This document shows, one piece after another, positions 1 to 7,319 of a stretch of DNA of 51,994 bases. This DNA is from Chloroflexota bacterium (GTDB taxonomy: Bacteria > Chloroflexota > Dehalococcoidia > Lucifugimonadales > UBA3495). The stretch lies in assembly GCA_002723125.1 (NCBI GenBank), contig PBNM01000004.1:130842-182835 (forward strand), in the 5' to 3' direction. The notes under the pieces were generated by a model. That model was not told where the DNA came from and made no database searches. It worked only from the letters and a program-made list of their open reading frames with translations. Position numbers and translations under genes: made by a program. Within the stretch, counting starts at the first letter, position 1, and each line of letters opens with the position of its first letter.

Positions 1-69
1 ACTTATTCTTTTTGACATGTTTGTTATATCTATAGCGCCAATAGCTTTGGGGTCGTCTAGTAGATTCAT
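1..69 (-). CDS. N-terminal fragment, possibly bifunctional phosphoglucose/phosphomannose isomerase
   Basis: Only the first 23 codons lie in the window; the gene runs off the left edge. It starts with an ATG whose last bases form the TGA stop of the upstream sugar transferase gene (ATGA overlap), so it is the next gene of the same operon. The visible peptide begins MNLLDDPKAIGAIDITNMSK. The pattern of a DDP motif followed by an I-D-x-x-N-M segment recalls the start of the bifunctional phosphoglucose/phosphomannose isomerases of Chloroflexota, which interconvert Glc-6-P, Fru-6-P and Man-6-P and would feed nucleotide-sugar synthesis. That is recognition from memory on a very short stretch. The existence of a gene start is fairly safe; the product is a guess. 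Confidence 0.4.
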   Translation of the reverse strand, partial: MNLLDDPKAIGAIDITNMSKRIS

Positions 70-686
70 ATTGTATGTTCCTTGTCCGGTTTGTCCCATT
101 TTGCTGACACGGTGTTTAGTATGGACTTAAGTAGAATGTACACGTCTCTTTTGAATGAAATATTATGGATATAATCCAAATCATATTCCAATTTTTTCCC
201 TGGATCCAGATCATACGGTCCAGCTATCTGAGCGCTCCCTGTAAGCCCAGGCTTTATAGCTAACCTTTTATCGAATTGTGGGATTACTTTACTAAACTCG
301 TGATGTAATTCAGGCCTTTCTGCCCTAGGTCCTATGAATGACATGTCGTTTTTAATTATATTTAATATTTGAGGGAGCTCATCAAGTGCAGTAAGCCTTA
401 GTAGTTTCCCGATTTTAGTAATTCTAGGGTCAGATTTGCTGGCCCAAACTGGGCCAGAGGTCTCTGCATTTACTATCATAGTTCTGAATTTATATATTTT
501 GAATAATTTCCCATCTTTACCGATTCTTATTTGTGTGTAAAATATTGGTCCTTTGTCTTCCACCCATATACACACTGGTATGATGACCCAGATTAGTAGC
601 CAGATCAATGGCAATGGGGGAATTATGTGTGCTGATATAACGATTAGTAAGTCTAAAGGCCTTTTATATCTTGGATACTCGACCAA
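66..686 (-). CDS. PglC/WcaJ-type phosphoglycosyl transferase (undecaprenyl-phosphate sugar-1-P transferase)
   Basis: Transfers a sugar-1-phosphate from a nucleotide sugar to a polyprenyl phosphate at the inner face of the membrane, the first committed step of lipid-linked glycan assembly. The 206-residue protein is the short, monotopic form: one hydrophobic segment at about residues 12-40, then the cytoplasmic catalytic domain. Family motifs are visible: GPIFYTQIRIGKDGK, FKIYKFRTM, the catalytic Asp-Glu in RLTALDELPQ, SFIGPRAERPE and the KPGLTG segment. Longer WcaJ/WbaP proteins carry extra N-terminal membrane segments that are absent here. It follows wecB with one base between. The sugar it transfers cannot be read from the sequence. 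It is the only initiating transferase in the window, so it is a good candidate to start the repeat unit of this locus. Confidence 0.9.
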   Translation of the reverse strand: MVEYPRYKRPLDLLIVISAHIIPPLPLIWLLIWVIIPVCIWVEDKGPIFYTQIRIGKDGKLFKIYKFRTMIVNAETSGPVWASKSDPRITKIGKLLRLTALDELPQILNIIKNDMSFIGPRAERPELHHEFSKVIPQFDKRLAIKPGLTGSAQIAGPYDLDPGKKLEYDLDYIHNISFKRDVYILLKSILNTVSAKWDKPDKEHTI

Positions 687-687
687 T

Positions 688-1824
688 TTATATCTCTACG
701 AATTCATTGAAGGGCTGATGTAGTATTTTACTGACAATTCTCTGAGAGGCTAATCCATCGCCATAAGGATTAGATTGCTTGATATATTTCTGATATTCAG
801 ATTGATGCTCGATTACTTTAGAGGTTTGATTAATGATATTGGTTTTATCTGTGCCCAACATTAGTCCCACCCCTTTTGCCACACCTTCTGTACGTTCAGT
901 TTGGTTACGTAATATGAAAACTGGTGTTTTTAATGTGGGCGCTTCTTCTTGTATTCCCCCTGAATCAGTGATGATCAAGAAACAATGTTTAAGAACTTGT
1001 ATAAAGTCGAAATAGTTAAGAGGATCTATTAATGAAATATTTTTTATTCCCTGCAAATCTTTGTAAACTTTTGATTGCACATTGGGGTTAGGGTGGACTG
1101 GGTAGATGACATGAATGTCTTCTGTATATTTGCTGGCTAAAGATTTCAGAGCTTCACAAATTGACTCTAAGGGTCTTCCAAAATTTTCCCTTCGATGAGC
1201 CGTCACCATAATTATCTTAGTGTTTAGATGCGCTACTTCGAGTACATTTTTCACGTGGTCCGATTCATCAGCGCTGGAAGCTATTCGGAGAGCATCTATT
1301 ACTGTGTTTCCAGTTACGATTACATCTTCGTTAGAGATTCCTTCTGACAACAAATTACTTTTAGCACTTAAAGTCGGCGCAAAATGTAGATCTGTTATTT
1401 TACTGATGAGTTGGCGATTAATTTCTTCTGGGTATGGCTCTAATTTATTATAAGTTCTAAGGCCTGCTTCAACATGCGCTACTCGTACACCGTTATAGAA
1501 TCCTGACAATGCTGCAGATAAAGCCGTTGATGTGTCCCCTTGTACTAATATCCAGTCGAAAGGTTTTTGCCTTAATATTTCACTTATTCCTGCCAATGAT
1601 CTACTGAAAATTTCATCCAAGGTTTGATTTTTGGACATTAGGTCGAGATCATAATTTGGAGTTATTTCGAAATTGATTAGAACGTCATCTAAGAGAGCAC
1701 GATGTTGAGCTGTTACGCATACTTCTACATTTACATCCTTAGGGTATTTTTGAAACTCCAATATTGTAGGAGCGAGTTTAATCGCCTCGGGTCTAGTTCC
1801 GATTGCAACTAGTATATTCAGCAT
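688..1824 (-). CDS. wecB: UDP-N-acetylglucosamine 2-epimerase, non-hydrolysing (WecB family)
   Basis: Predicted to interconvert UDP-GlcNAc and UDP-ManNAc (or a related UDP-2-acetamido sugar) in the cytoplasm. At 378 residues it has the usual length of the family. The N-terminus carries the signature LVAIGTRPEAIKLAPTI, followed by CVTAQHRALLDDVL, VQGDTSTALSAAL, VAHVEAGLRT, PEEINRQLIS, VTAHRRENFG and, near the C-terminus, TDSGGIQEEAPTL, which lines the nucleotide site. This is the first of two WecB paralogues in the window (the other ends at 10248), and NeuC is a third relative. Related FnlC/WbpI enzymes use 6-deoxy or uronate substrates, so substrate identity is open. The following SDR (1834) and WbuB-like transferase (2882) fit an amino-sugar branch. 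Confidence 0.9.
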   Translation of the reverse strand: MLNILVAIGTRPEAIKLAPTILEFQKYPKDVNVEVCVTAQHRALLDDVLINFEITPNYDLDLMSKNQTLDEIFSRSLAGISEILRQKPFDWILVQGDTSTALSAALSGFYNGVRVAHVEAGLRTYNKLEPYPEEINRQLISKITDLHFAPTLSAKSNLLSEGISNEDVIVTGNTVIDALRIASSADESDHVKNVLEVAHLNTKIIMVTAHRRENFGRPLESICEALKSLASKYTEDIHVIYPVHPNPNVQSKVYKDLQGIKNISLIDPLNYFDFIQVLKHCFLIITDSGGIQEEAPTLKTPVFILRNQTERTEGVAKGVGLMLGTDKTNIINQTSKVIEHQSEYQKYIKQSNPYGDGLASQRIVSKILHQPFNEFVEI

Positions 1825-1833
1825 TATGAGAGG

Positions 1834-2862
1834 TTAGTTACTTATCTCTCTAACGGCTGAAGATGCTCCAGGTCCAAACTGTGCAACCTTATCTATAAGA
1901 TCCCAGTTTTGTTTGAACCAATCTACCGTATTAGAGATTCCTTCTGTGAATTCTGTGTTAGGTTGGTATCCTATCAAGTTATTGGCTTTATCTATGGATG
2001 CTAAAAGACGGGATTTAGTGTCCCAATTTCTTCTCTTAGCGAAAGTTATACCTGCTGTATTACCTGTTAATTCATTAATCAAATTTGCCAGATCAATAAT
2101 TTGAGTTTCCTTTCCTGACGCAAGATTAAATTCTTCTCCAATTGCTTCTTCATGAATCCCTGATGCTAGAAGCCCATTTGCAATGTCAGTTACATATGTG
2201 AAATCCCGGGTCTCGTCTCCGTTGCCGGTTATAGGAAGAGGTAAACCTTTTAGAGCCCAGTAAATGAAATTAGGTATGACGTTATGGTATTGTCCTGGAA
2301 TTTCTCCAGGTCCATAAGAATTAAAAAATCTCGGCTTAACGATTTTTAATTGATGATGGTTGAAATAATAATTACAATATAATTCACCGAGCATTTTTGT
2401 AATTTGGTACGGTGAGCTTAAATGCATAGACATAAAAGATTCCGTTAAAGGCAATGGTGAATCGCTCCCATAGATTGAGCATCCAGATGAAGCATATATA
2501 AATCTATCTATCCCTGTTAAAGTTGAATATTCGAGTAATTTCAATGTGCCTTTGCCATTGATGTCCAGATCCCATTCTGGGTGGTCTACAGAATTTTGGT
2601 TCGCAAAGAGCGCTGCTAGATGAAATATCACATCTGGTTTTTCATTAAATACTCTCTTGAGAATAACTTCGTCTAATATGTCCCCATTTACGAAAAGTAG
2701 ATTAGAAGTGGATGGTAAATTCCAGCTTTGTCCTGAAGATAGGTTGTCGAGCACAATAACTTCTGCACCTTGAACAAGTAGTGCTTTTGTTAAATTGGAG
2801 CCTATTGCGCCAGCTCCTCCGGTTACTAAAATTCTCTTATTTTTGTATTCTGGATAGTTCAT
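1834..2862 (-). CDS. NAD-dependent epimerase/dehydratase (extended SDR)
   Basis: An extended short-chain dehydrogenase of 342 residues expected to act on a nucleotide sugar with bound NAD(P). It shows the Rossmann motif VTGGAGAIGSNL, the acidic residue in VIVLDNLSSG that favours NAD, the FHLAA motif, a serine-rich catalytic strand (YASSGCSIYG), the YQITK active-site Tyr-Lys pair, and the substrate-side segments KPRFFNSYGPGE and GNGDETRDFTYVTDIA. The overall pattern is that of UDP-glucose/UDP-glucuronate epimerases and decarboxylases, and sequence alone does not separate these. It lies between a WbuB-like transferase and wecB, nine bases upstream of wecB. Confidence 0.85.
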   Translation of the reverse strand: MNYPEYKNKRILVTGGAGAIGSNLTKALLVQGAEVIVLDNLSSGQSWNLPSTSNLLFVNGDILDEVILKRVFNEKPDVIFHLAALFANQNSVDHPEWDLDINGKGTLKLLEYSTLTGIDRFIYASSGCSIYGSDSPLPLTESFMSMHLSSPYQITKMLGELYCNYYFNHHQLKIVKPRFFNSYGPGEIPGQYHNVIPNFIYWALKGLPLPITGNGDETRDFTYVTDIANGLLASGIHEEAIGEEFNLASGKETQIIDLANLINELTGNTAGITFAKRRNWDTKSRLLASIDKANNLIGYQPNTEFTEGISNTVDWFKQNWDLIDKVAQFGPGASSAVREISN

Positions 2863-2881
2863 AATAATCCCTTGCAGATTG

Positions 2882-4105
2882 TCATTTTACTAAGGTAGCA
2901 AAAAGTTCTTGATATTTGATAGTAGCGTTAGATACATTCAAATGGTTTTTTATATAATTTAAGCCATTTTTGCCTAATTCTTCTCTCAGATCATCATTGT
3001 CAACGAGCCGAATTACTGATTCTGCTAATTGACTATGGTCCTCAGGAGATATGTTTATTCCGCATTTTATTTTCTCAACTAACTTAGGCGCATCTCCAGA
3101 TGATTCCATAGAACATATTACAGGTATTCCGGATGCCATTATGGAGTATATTTTAGAAGGGACGACAGGGGTTTTCACTACAGACTTTAAAGTAGCTAGT
3201 CCAAGTTTAGAATTTGTCAAAATAGTCTCATATTCATTACGCGGTAGCATGGGCAATAGTTTTATATTATCTAGCTTAAAGTCTTCTATTGAGTTACAAA
3301 GATATTCTTTTTGGGCACCGTCTCCTACAATCACCCATACAATGTCAGTACGAGCAATGGTTAATTTAGCCGCATTGATAATTATGTCTAAGTCTTGAGA
3401 GTGCCCTAATACTCCACCAAATGTAATCAAATTAGAACCGAGGAGAGAATGTTTATTTAATGTTTCATTGACTGTATTGTGACGAATACTATCAGGTAAA
3501 TTAACCCAGTTTTCTATTATGGTTATTTTGTCCTTGGATGCCCCGTGAAATTGTACATGCTCAAGATTCCCTTCGGACATTACGGTGATGTGGTCTGAAT
3601 GTTGATAACAAAATACTTCTAGATTTTTGAAAATTTGTATAAGTGAAGGGTTTTTTAACATCCCGAGGTCAATAATGCTTTGAGGTACAAGGTCTTGTAT
3701 GTTGAGCACTACTTTGGTTCCTTTGAGTTTACTATTAAGTATTCCGGCTAAGCATAATGGTAAAGGAGGGGAATATACTAAACACACATCATGCTTTTTT
3801 ATAAACAATGATACTAATGATAGAGCAATAGATACCCAAATTTGCCATAATCCTCGGCCTATCCTGAATATCCCTTCAAACCTAGGGCATCTTATTCTAT
3901 GGATTGTGAGGCCATTGATTCTTTCTGTAGCCCACATTTTTTTCTTGTAATTGTCTAAATTACCTGTTGCGTGATACTGAGGAATAGTTGTGAGTACAGT
4001 CACTTTGTCCCCGTTTTCGGATAGATTGGTTGCTAAATCGTGGAACAAATTGGATGCCGAACCATTATCAGGAGGGAAATAGGCTGTTATTAATAGAATG
4101 TTCAC
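2882..4105 (-). CDS. Glycosyltransferase family 4, WbuB-like
   Basis: A 407-residue GT-B retaining glycosyltransferase acting on the cytoplasmic side of the membrane. The N-terminal half begins NILLITAYFPPDNGSASN and contains TTIPQYHATG, YSPPLPL and LNIQDLVPQSIIDLG, a pattern typical of the WbuB group that transfers N-acetyl-fucosamine-type sugars in O-antigen assembly. The C-terminal nucleotide-binding half has FGGVLGHSQDLD, VIVGDGAQKEYL, LPMLPRNEYE and a KIYSIMASGIPVICS segment. Its start overlaps the end of the two-domain oxidoreductase by four bases (ATGA). Family is secure; donor and acceptor are not determined. Confidence 0.85.
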   Translation of the reverse strand: MNILLITAYFPPDNGSASNLFHDLATNLSENGDKVTVLTTIPQYHATGNLDNYKKKMWATERINGLTIHRIRCPRFEGIFRIGRGLWQIWVSIALSLVSLFIKKHDVCLVYSPPLPLCLAGILNSKLKGTKVVLNIQDLVPQSIIDLGMLKNPSLIQIFKNLEVFCYQHSDHITVMSEGNLEHVQFHGASKDKITIIENWVNLPDSIRHNTVNETLNKHSLLGSNLITFGGVLGHSQDLDIIINAAKLTIARTDIVWVIVGDGAQKEYLCNSIEDFKLDNIKLLPMLPRNEYETILTNSKLGLATLKSVVKTPVVPSKIYSIMASGIPVICSMESSGDAPKLVEKIKCGINISPEDHSQLAESVIRLVDNDDLREELGKNGLNYIKNHLNVSNATIKYQELFATLVK

Positions 4106-6258
4106 TTGAGCAGTTTTTCGAATGATGACAACATTTGATTTTCGCCGGTTAGAATCGATGTTTCTATTGCAAAGCTTGTTAGGGTGGTGTTGATGGGATC
4201 TGAGGTAGTAGATTGATTGATATTTGAACGTGTGATGGCATTATAAAGGTAAGTGAGCTGGTTTCTATGTCCTCTGTCGGTGGATAGCCAACTGGAGATA
4301 CTTTTGGTGGATGATTGTGAAGTCATAGTAGCTTTTTTGAAATTATCTATGGAAACAACGGTTCCTCCGCAATAGATTTCAATATGCTCTCGTCGATGCC
4401 TTCGATTGCCTGATGTGACATAAGTAATATTAATGATAGAACCAGAGGTCATTTGCAAGTTGATAACGTAGTCACCCGTACAAGAGCCAACTTGGTAAGC
4501 GAATGCTGAGGACACTAAAGAATCAGTAAAAAATTGCGCGAGGTCAATAAAATGACAGATTTCTCCAATTATCCGGCCTCCTTGACTAGTCTGGTCTGCC
4601 CAACTATTTGGATTCAAATTACCAGCATTTACTATCATATTAATAGTGAGAGGAGTGTTAGAAGGAAGTTGTTTTTTAGCCCAGTTAGAAAACTTTGAAA
4701 AGCGCCTGTTAAAACCTACCATCAGAACGGGTTTATCATTTTCATTGAAAGATTCATGTAAGGTATTGATAGTTTTCAGTTCTTCTAAGTTTAATGCTAG
4801 GGGTTTTTCTACGAAAACGTGTTTTTTTGCTCGCAGGCATTCTTGCACTAAATAGGCGTGTGAATCATGTCTTGTTAAGATTATAGCTAGTTCTATTTTG
4901 GGATTTTGAATTATTTCTGAATGGTTAGTACTGCTCGCTTCGAAGTTATATTTTTTCTGCATATGTCTCAATCGAGCACCATTAGGTGTGCAGATACTGC
5001 TTAACCGGAACGAGGAATTTTTCTTTAGTGCCGGAAGGAAGGTGCCATTAGCGTATAATCCTGCTCCAATGACTCCGGTTGATAGGGCTGAGGAATCAAA
5101 TACTGAAGGTTTGCTTTGGTTTGGTTGTAGGGTTGCAGTGTTATTCGAATGCTTTTTTGATGCCTCTTGGCTATCGTAATTCAAAACAATACCAATGTGG
5201 TTATGGCGGGGACTTAATATTTCTTTGTAAGCTTTTAGAGAGTCATTAATGTTGTAATTGGCTGTTATTAGTTGCTCCACATCACATTGTTTACTATCAA
5301 GGCATTCTAGGAATTCATTAATATTTTCATAGGCCGTGGGGTGTGCGGTATTTTGATATGGGTTATCATCTCCCCAGGCTTTAGATACAGCAAACTGTAA
5401 TTCTTTTTCATAAAATAATTGCCTCGGTATATTTAACCCGGTAAGACCGGTAGATATCACTTTCCCTCTAAGTTTGACGGCAAGAGCACTGGCTTCTATA
5501 GGTTCATTACTATTAGTTGAAGCAGTGATAATGATTGAATCTAGCCCTTCACCCTGTGTGTGAGATTGGACTAAATTTTGGAAATCATCATAACGAGTTG
5601 TGGTTATGATATCTGGGACTAAGGATTTGGCTAGTAATAGTTTGTCAGGGTCAAGATCTATAGCAATAACTTTACATTTATATGATGATAGAAGTTGGAT
5701 GGTTATCAGCCCTATTAACCCAATTCCGATGACCCCAATTGTATTTCCATTTTCCGCCTTTGCCATTTTGATGGACTCTAACGCAATTCCTCCTAATGCA
5801 CAAAACGCTCCGGAATTGAAAGAGACACCTGAAGGTAGTAGAGCACACATATGTTCTGGCACTGAAACGTATTCTGAATGTGAAGCAAACCCAGATCCGG
5901 TGCATGCGACCCTATCTCCGAGTTTAAATCCTGTAACAGCATTACCAATATCTTCAATTATTCCACTTGATGAATAACCTAATAGTATAGGATTTTCTAA
6001 TCTGGCATTCACCTGCCTATAAGTTTCTGCTATCCCCTCAGTTTTGATGTTGTTGAATACCCTCCTGACGAGATCTGGTCTGTGTGTTGCTTTCCCAATT
6101 AAAGATCTGCGAGCTAGGTCAATCATTGTTTTTTCTGTGCCTACACTTACCACTGATGCTTCATTTTTAACTAAAATTTCGTTTGATTTCATCGTAGGTT
6201 TATCTATAGTCACCAGTGCCAATTGGCCAGTTTTGTATTCTTGTTGGACTGCTTTCAT
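4102..6258 (-). CDS. Two-domain oxidoreductase: zinc-type alcohol dehydrogenase fused to Gfo/Idh/MocA
   Basis: This 718-residue protein joins two NAD(P)-binding enzymes. Residues 1-370 form a medium-chain dehydrogenase/reductase, with NEILVKNEASVVSVGTE, LGYSSSGIIEDIG, GDRVACTGSGFASHSEY and the Rossmann loop GVIGIGLIGL. Residues about 400-718 form a Gfo/Idh/MocA domain with TGVIGAGLYANG, the conserved HVFVEKPLAL segment carrying the catalytic-region Glu-Lys-Pro, and VGFNRRFS. Such fusions recur in polysaccharide loci of bacteria and archaea; the reaction is not established, but a paired oxidation and reduction on one sugar is a natural guess. The usual zinc ligands of the first domain are not obvious, so it may be zinc-independent. 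The gene sits seven bases after the propeller gene. Confidence 0.85.
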   Translation of the reverse strand: MKAVQQEYKTGQLALVTIDKPTMKSNEILVKNEASVVSVGTEKTMIDLARRSLIGKATHRPDLVRRVFNNIKTEGIAETYRQVNARLENPILLGYSSSGIIEDIGNAVTGFKLGDRVACTGSGFASHSEYVSVPEHMCALLPSGVSFNSGAFCALGGIALESIKMAKAENGNTIGVIGIGLIGLITIQLLSSYKCKVIAIDLDPDKLLLAKSLVPDIITTTRYDDFQNLVQSHTQGEGLDSIIITASTNSNEPIEASALAVKLRGKVISTGLTGLNIPRQLFYEKELQFAVSKAWGDDNPYQNTAHPTAYENINEFLECLDSKQCDVEQLITANYNINDSLKAYKEILSPRHNHIGIVLNYDSQEASKKHSNNTATLQPNQSKPSVFDSSALSTGVIGAGLYANGTFLPALKKNSSFRLSSICTPNGARLRHMQKKYNFEASSTNHSEIIQNPKIELAIILTRHDSHAYLVQECLRAKKHVFVEKPLALNLEELKTINTLHESFNENDKPVLMVGFNRRFSKFSNWAKKQLPSNTPLTINMIVNAGNLNPNSWADQTSQGGRIIGEICHFIDLAQFFTDSLVSSAFAYQVGSCTGDYVINLQMTSGSIINITYVTSGNRRHRREHIEIYCGGTVVSIDNFKKATMTSQSSTKSISSWLSTDRGHRNQLTYLYNAITRSNINQSTTSDPINTTLTSFAIETSILTGENQMLSSFEKLLK

Positions 6259-6265
6259 AATTGAA

Positions 6266-7312
6266 TTATTTTCTCTTAATTTCCCATAAGTGAGTTGTCA
6301 TATGTTCTTTTTTTACGGAAATTCCTGTAGCGGCTAGGAATGAACTTGAGTTATATCCCGTTGGCAAAGAAATATTGGCGAACTGGAACAATTTGCTAGG
6401 GAGCATACTTTTGTCCCATTTTACTACATTGTCCCAATCTTGGCCGTTGCTACTAATAACCAGAGATGCTGATTTGCTTTTATTTACACTACTAGGTTCT
6501 ACTGCAGAAGAGAAACATAAAATGTTAGAAATATTGCATGCAGACAGAGAAGAGCTTGGCATGGGGCTTAAAGGATTCAAAGAACCATCTTGATCTATGA
6601 GGTATATGTGGTTAGCTTCAAATGGTGTATCAGATGCGAAATACAATCCTTCGGGGCGAGGAATTCCAGCGACGCAACGTATTTGCTGCTTACCTTGGAA
6701 TACAATTTTCAGATTATCCATGTTTTTATCTGCAGTCATAATCAAGCATTCGTTGTGCTCGTCTCCTGTAAAAATCCAGAAGGAGTTTATGTATTGATCC
6801 CAAATTATGTTATGAATATGGCGTATGGCCGACTTAGGGAATGTGTACGCTATTGACCAAGACTCACCTAAATCGTAAGAAGCATAAATGTTAACAGGGT
6901 CTCTAGCCGGATTAGAAAAGTACTCTCCCCAAAAAATGTGTCCTTCTGGATTAGTTGTTAATGATAATGGTCTAGTTCCTCTGGTGATGCTAAATATTTT
7001 TCTGAAGGCTTTCGAATCGGCTGGAAGCTTTACGAGAGCTTTATCTATGATTCCAATCAATTCGTTATTGCCTAGTGCGGTTAAATGGTGGAATCCAGAT
7101 CTTTTAATTCGAGCTAATGTTTTAGAATATTCGCAAGCTCTCTGACTTAAGTTTGGGTTATACCTACCAATAAGATTCCATTGTTCACTTATGGATGCAG
7201 TGTCATAAGAATATACGTTGTAACCACGAGCGGCATAGAGTTTTGTATTGTCCCACATCAAGGCTTTAATGTTAGGAAATCTCGCGGAATGATGGATTGT
7301 ATGGTTTAGCAT
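6266..7312 (-). CDS. Asp-box (BNR/sialidase-like) beta-propeller protein
   Basis: About 348 residues with no clear signal peptide or membrane segment. Two Asp-box motifs of the S/D-x-G-x-x-W kind are visible (YASYDLGESW at about residues 143-152 and SSNGQDWD at about 287-294), spaced by repeated beta-rich stretches, as in the propeller of BNR and sialidase-fold proteins. Conserved-looking elements include RHIHNIIWD and YFASDTPFEANHIY. No complete sialidase arginine triad was identified, so catalysis is not claimed. I chose the internal ATG at 7312, because the upstream in-frame start at 7354 would overlap the carbamoyltransferase gene by 35 bases. Placed between a carbamoyltransferase and an oxidoreductase, it may bind or modify a sugar intermediate, but this is inference. 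Confidence 0.6.
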   Translation of the reverse strand: MLNHTIHHSARFPNIKALMWDNTKLYAARGYNVYSYDTASISEQWNLIGRYNPNLSQRACEYSKTLARIKRSGFHHLTALGNNELIGIIDKALVKLPADSKAFRKIFSITRGTRPLSLTTNPEGHIFWGEYFSNPARDPVNIYASYDLGESWSIAYTFPKSAIRHIHNIIWDQYINSFWIFTGDEHNECLIMTADKNMDNLKIVFQGKQQIRCVAGIPRPEGLYFASDTPFEANHIYLIDQDGSLNPLSPMPSSSLSACNISNILCFSSAVEPSSVNKSKSASLVISSNGQDWDNVVKWDKSMLPSKLFQFANISLPTGYNSSSFLAATGISVKKEHMTTHLWEIKRK

Positions 7313-7319
7313 GAGATTC

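Noticed and set aside
5678-5905. Minus-strand open frame inside the two-domain oxidoreductase gene
   Set aside because: It is an out-of-frame reading of a gene whose own frame has clear Rossmann motifs.
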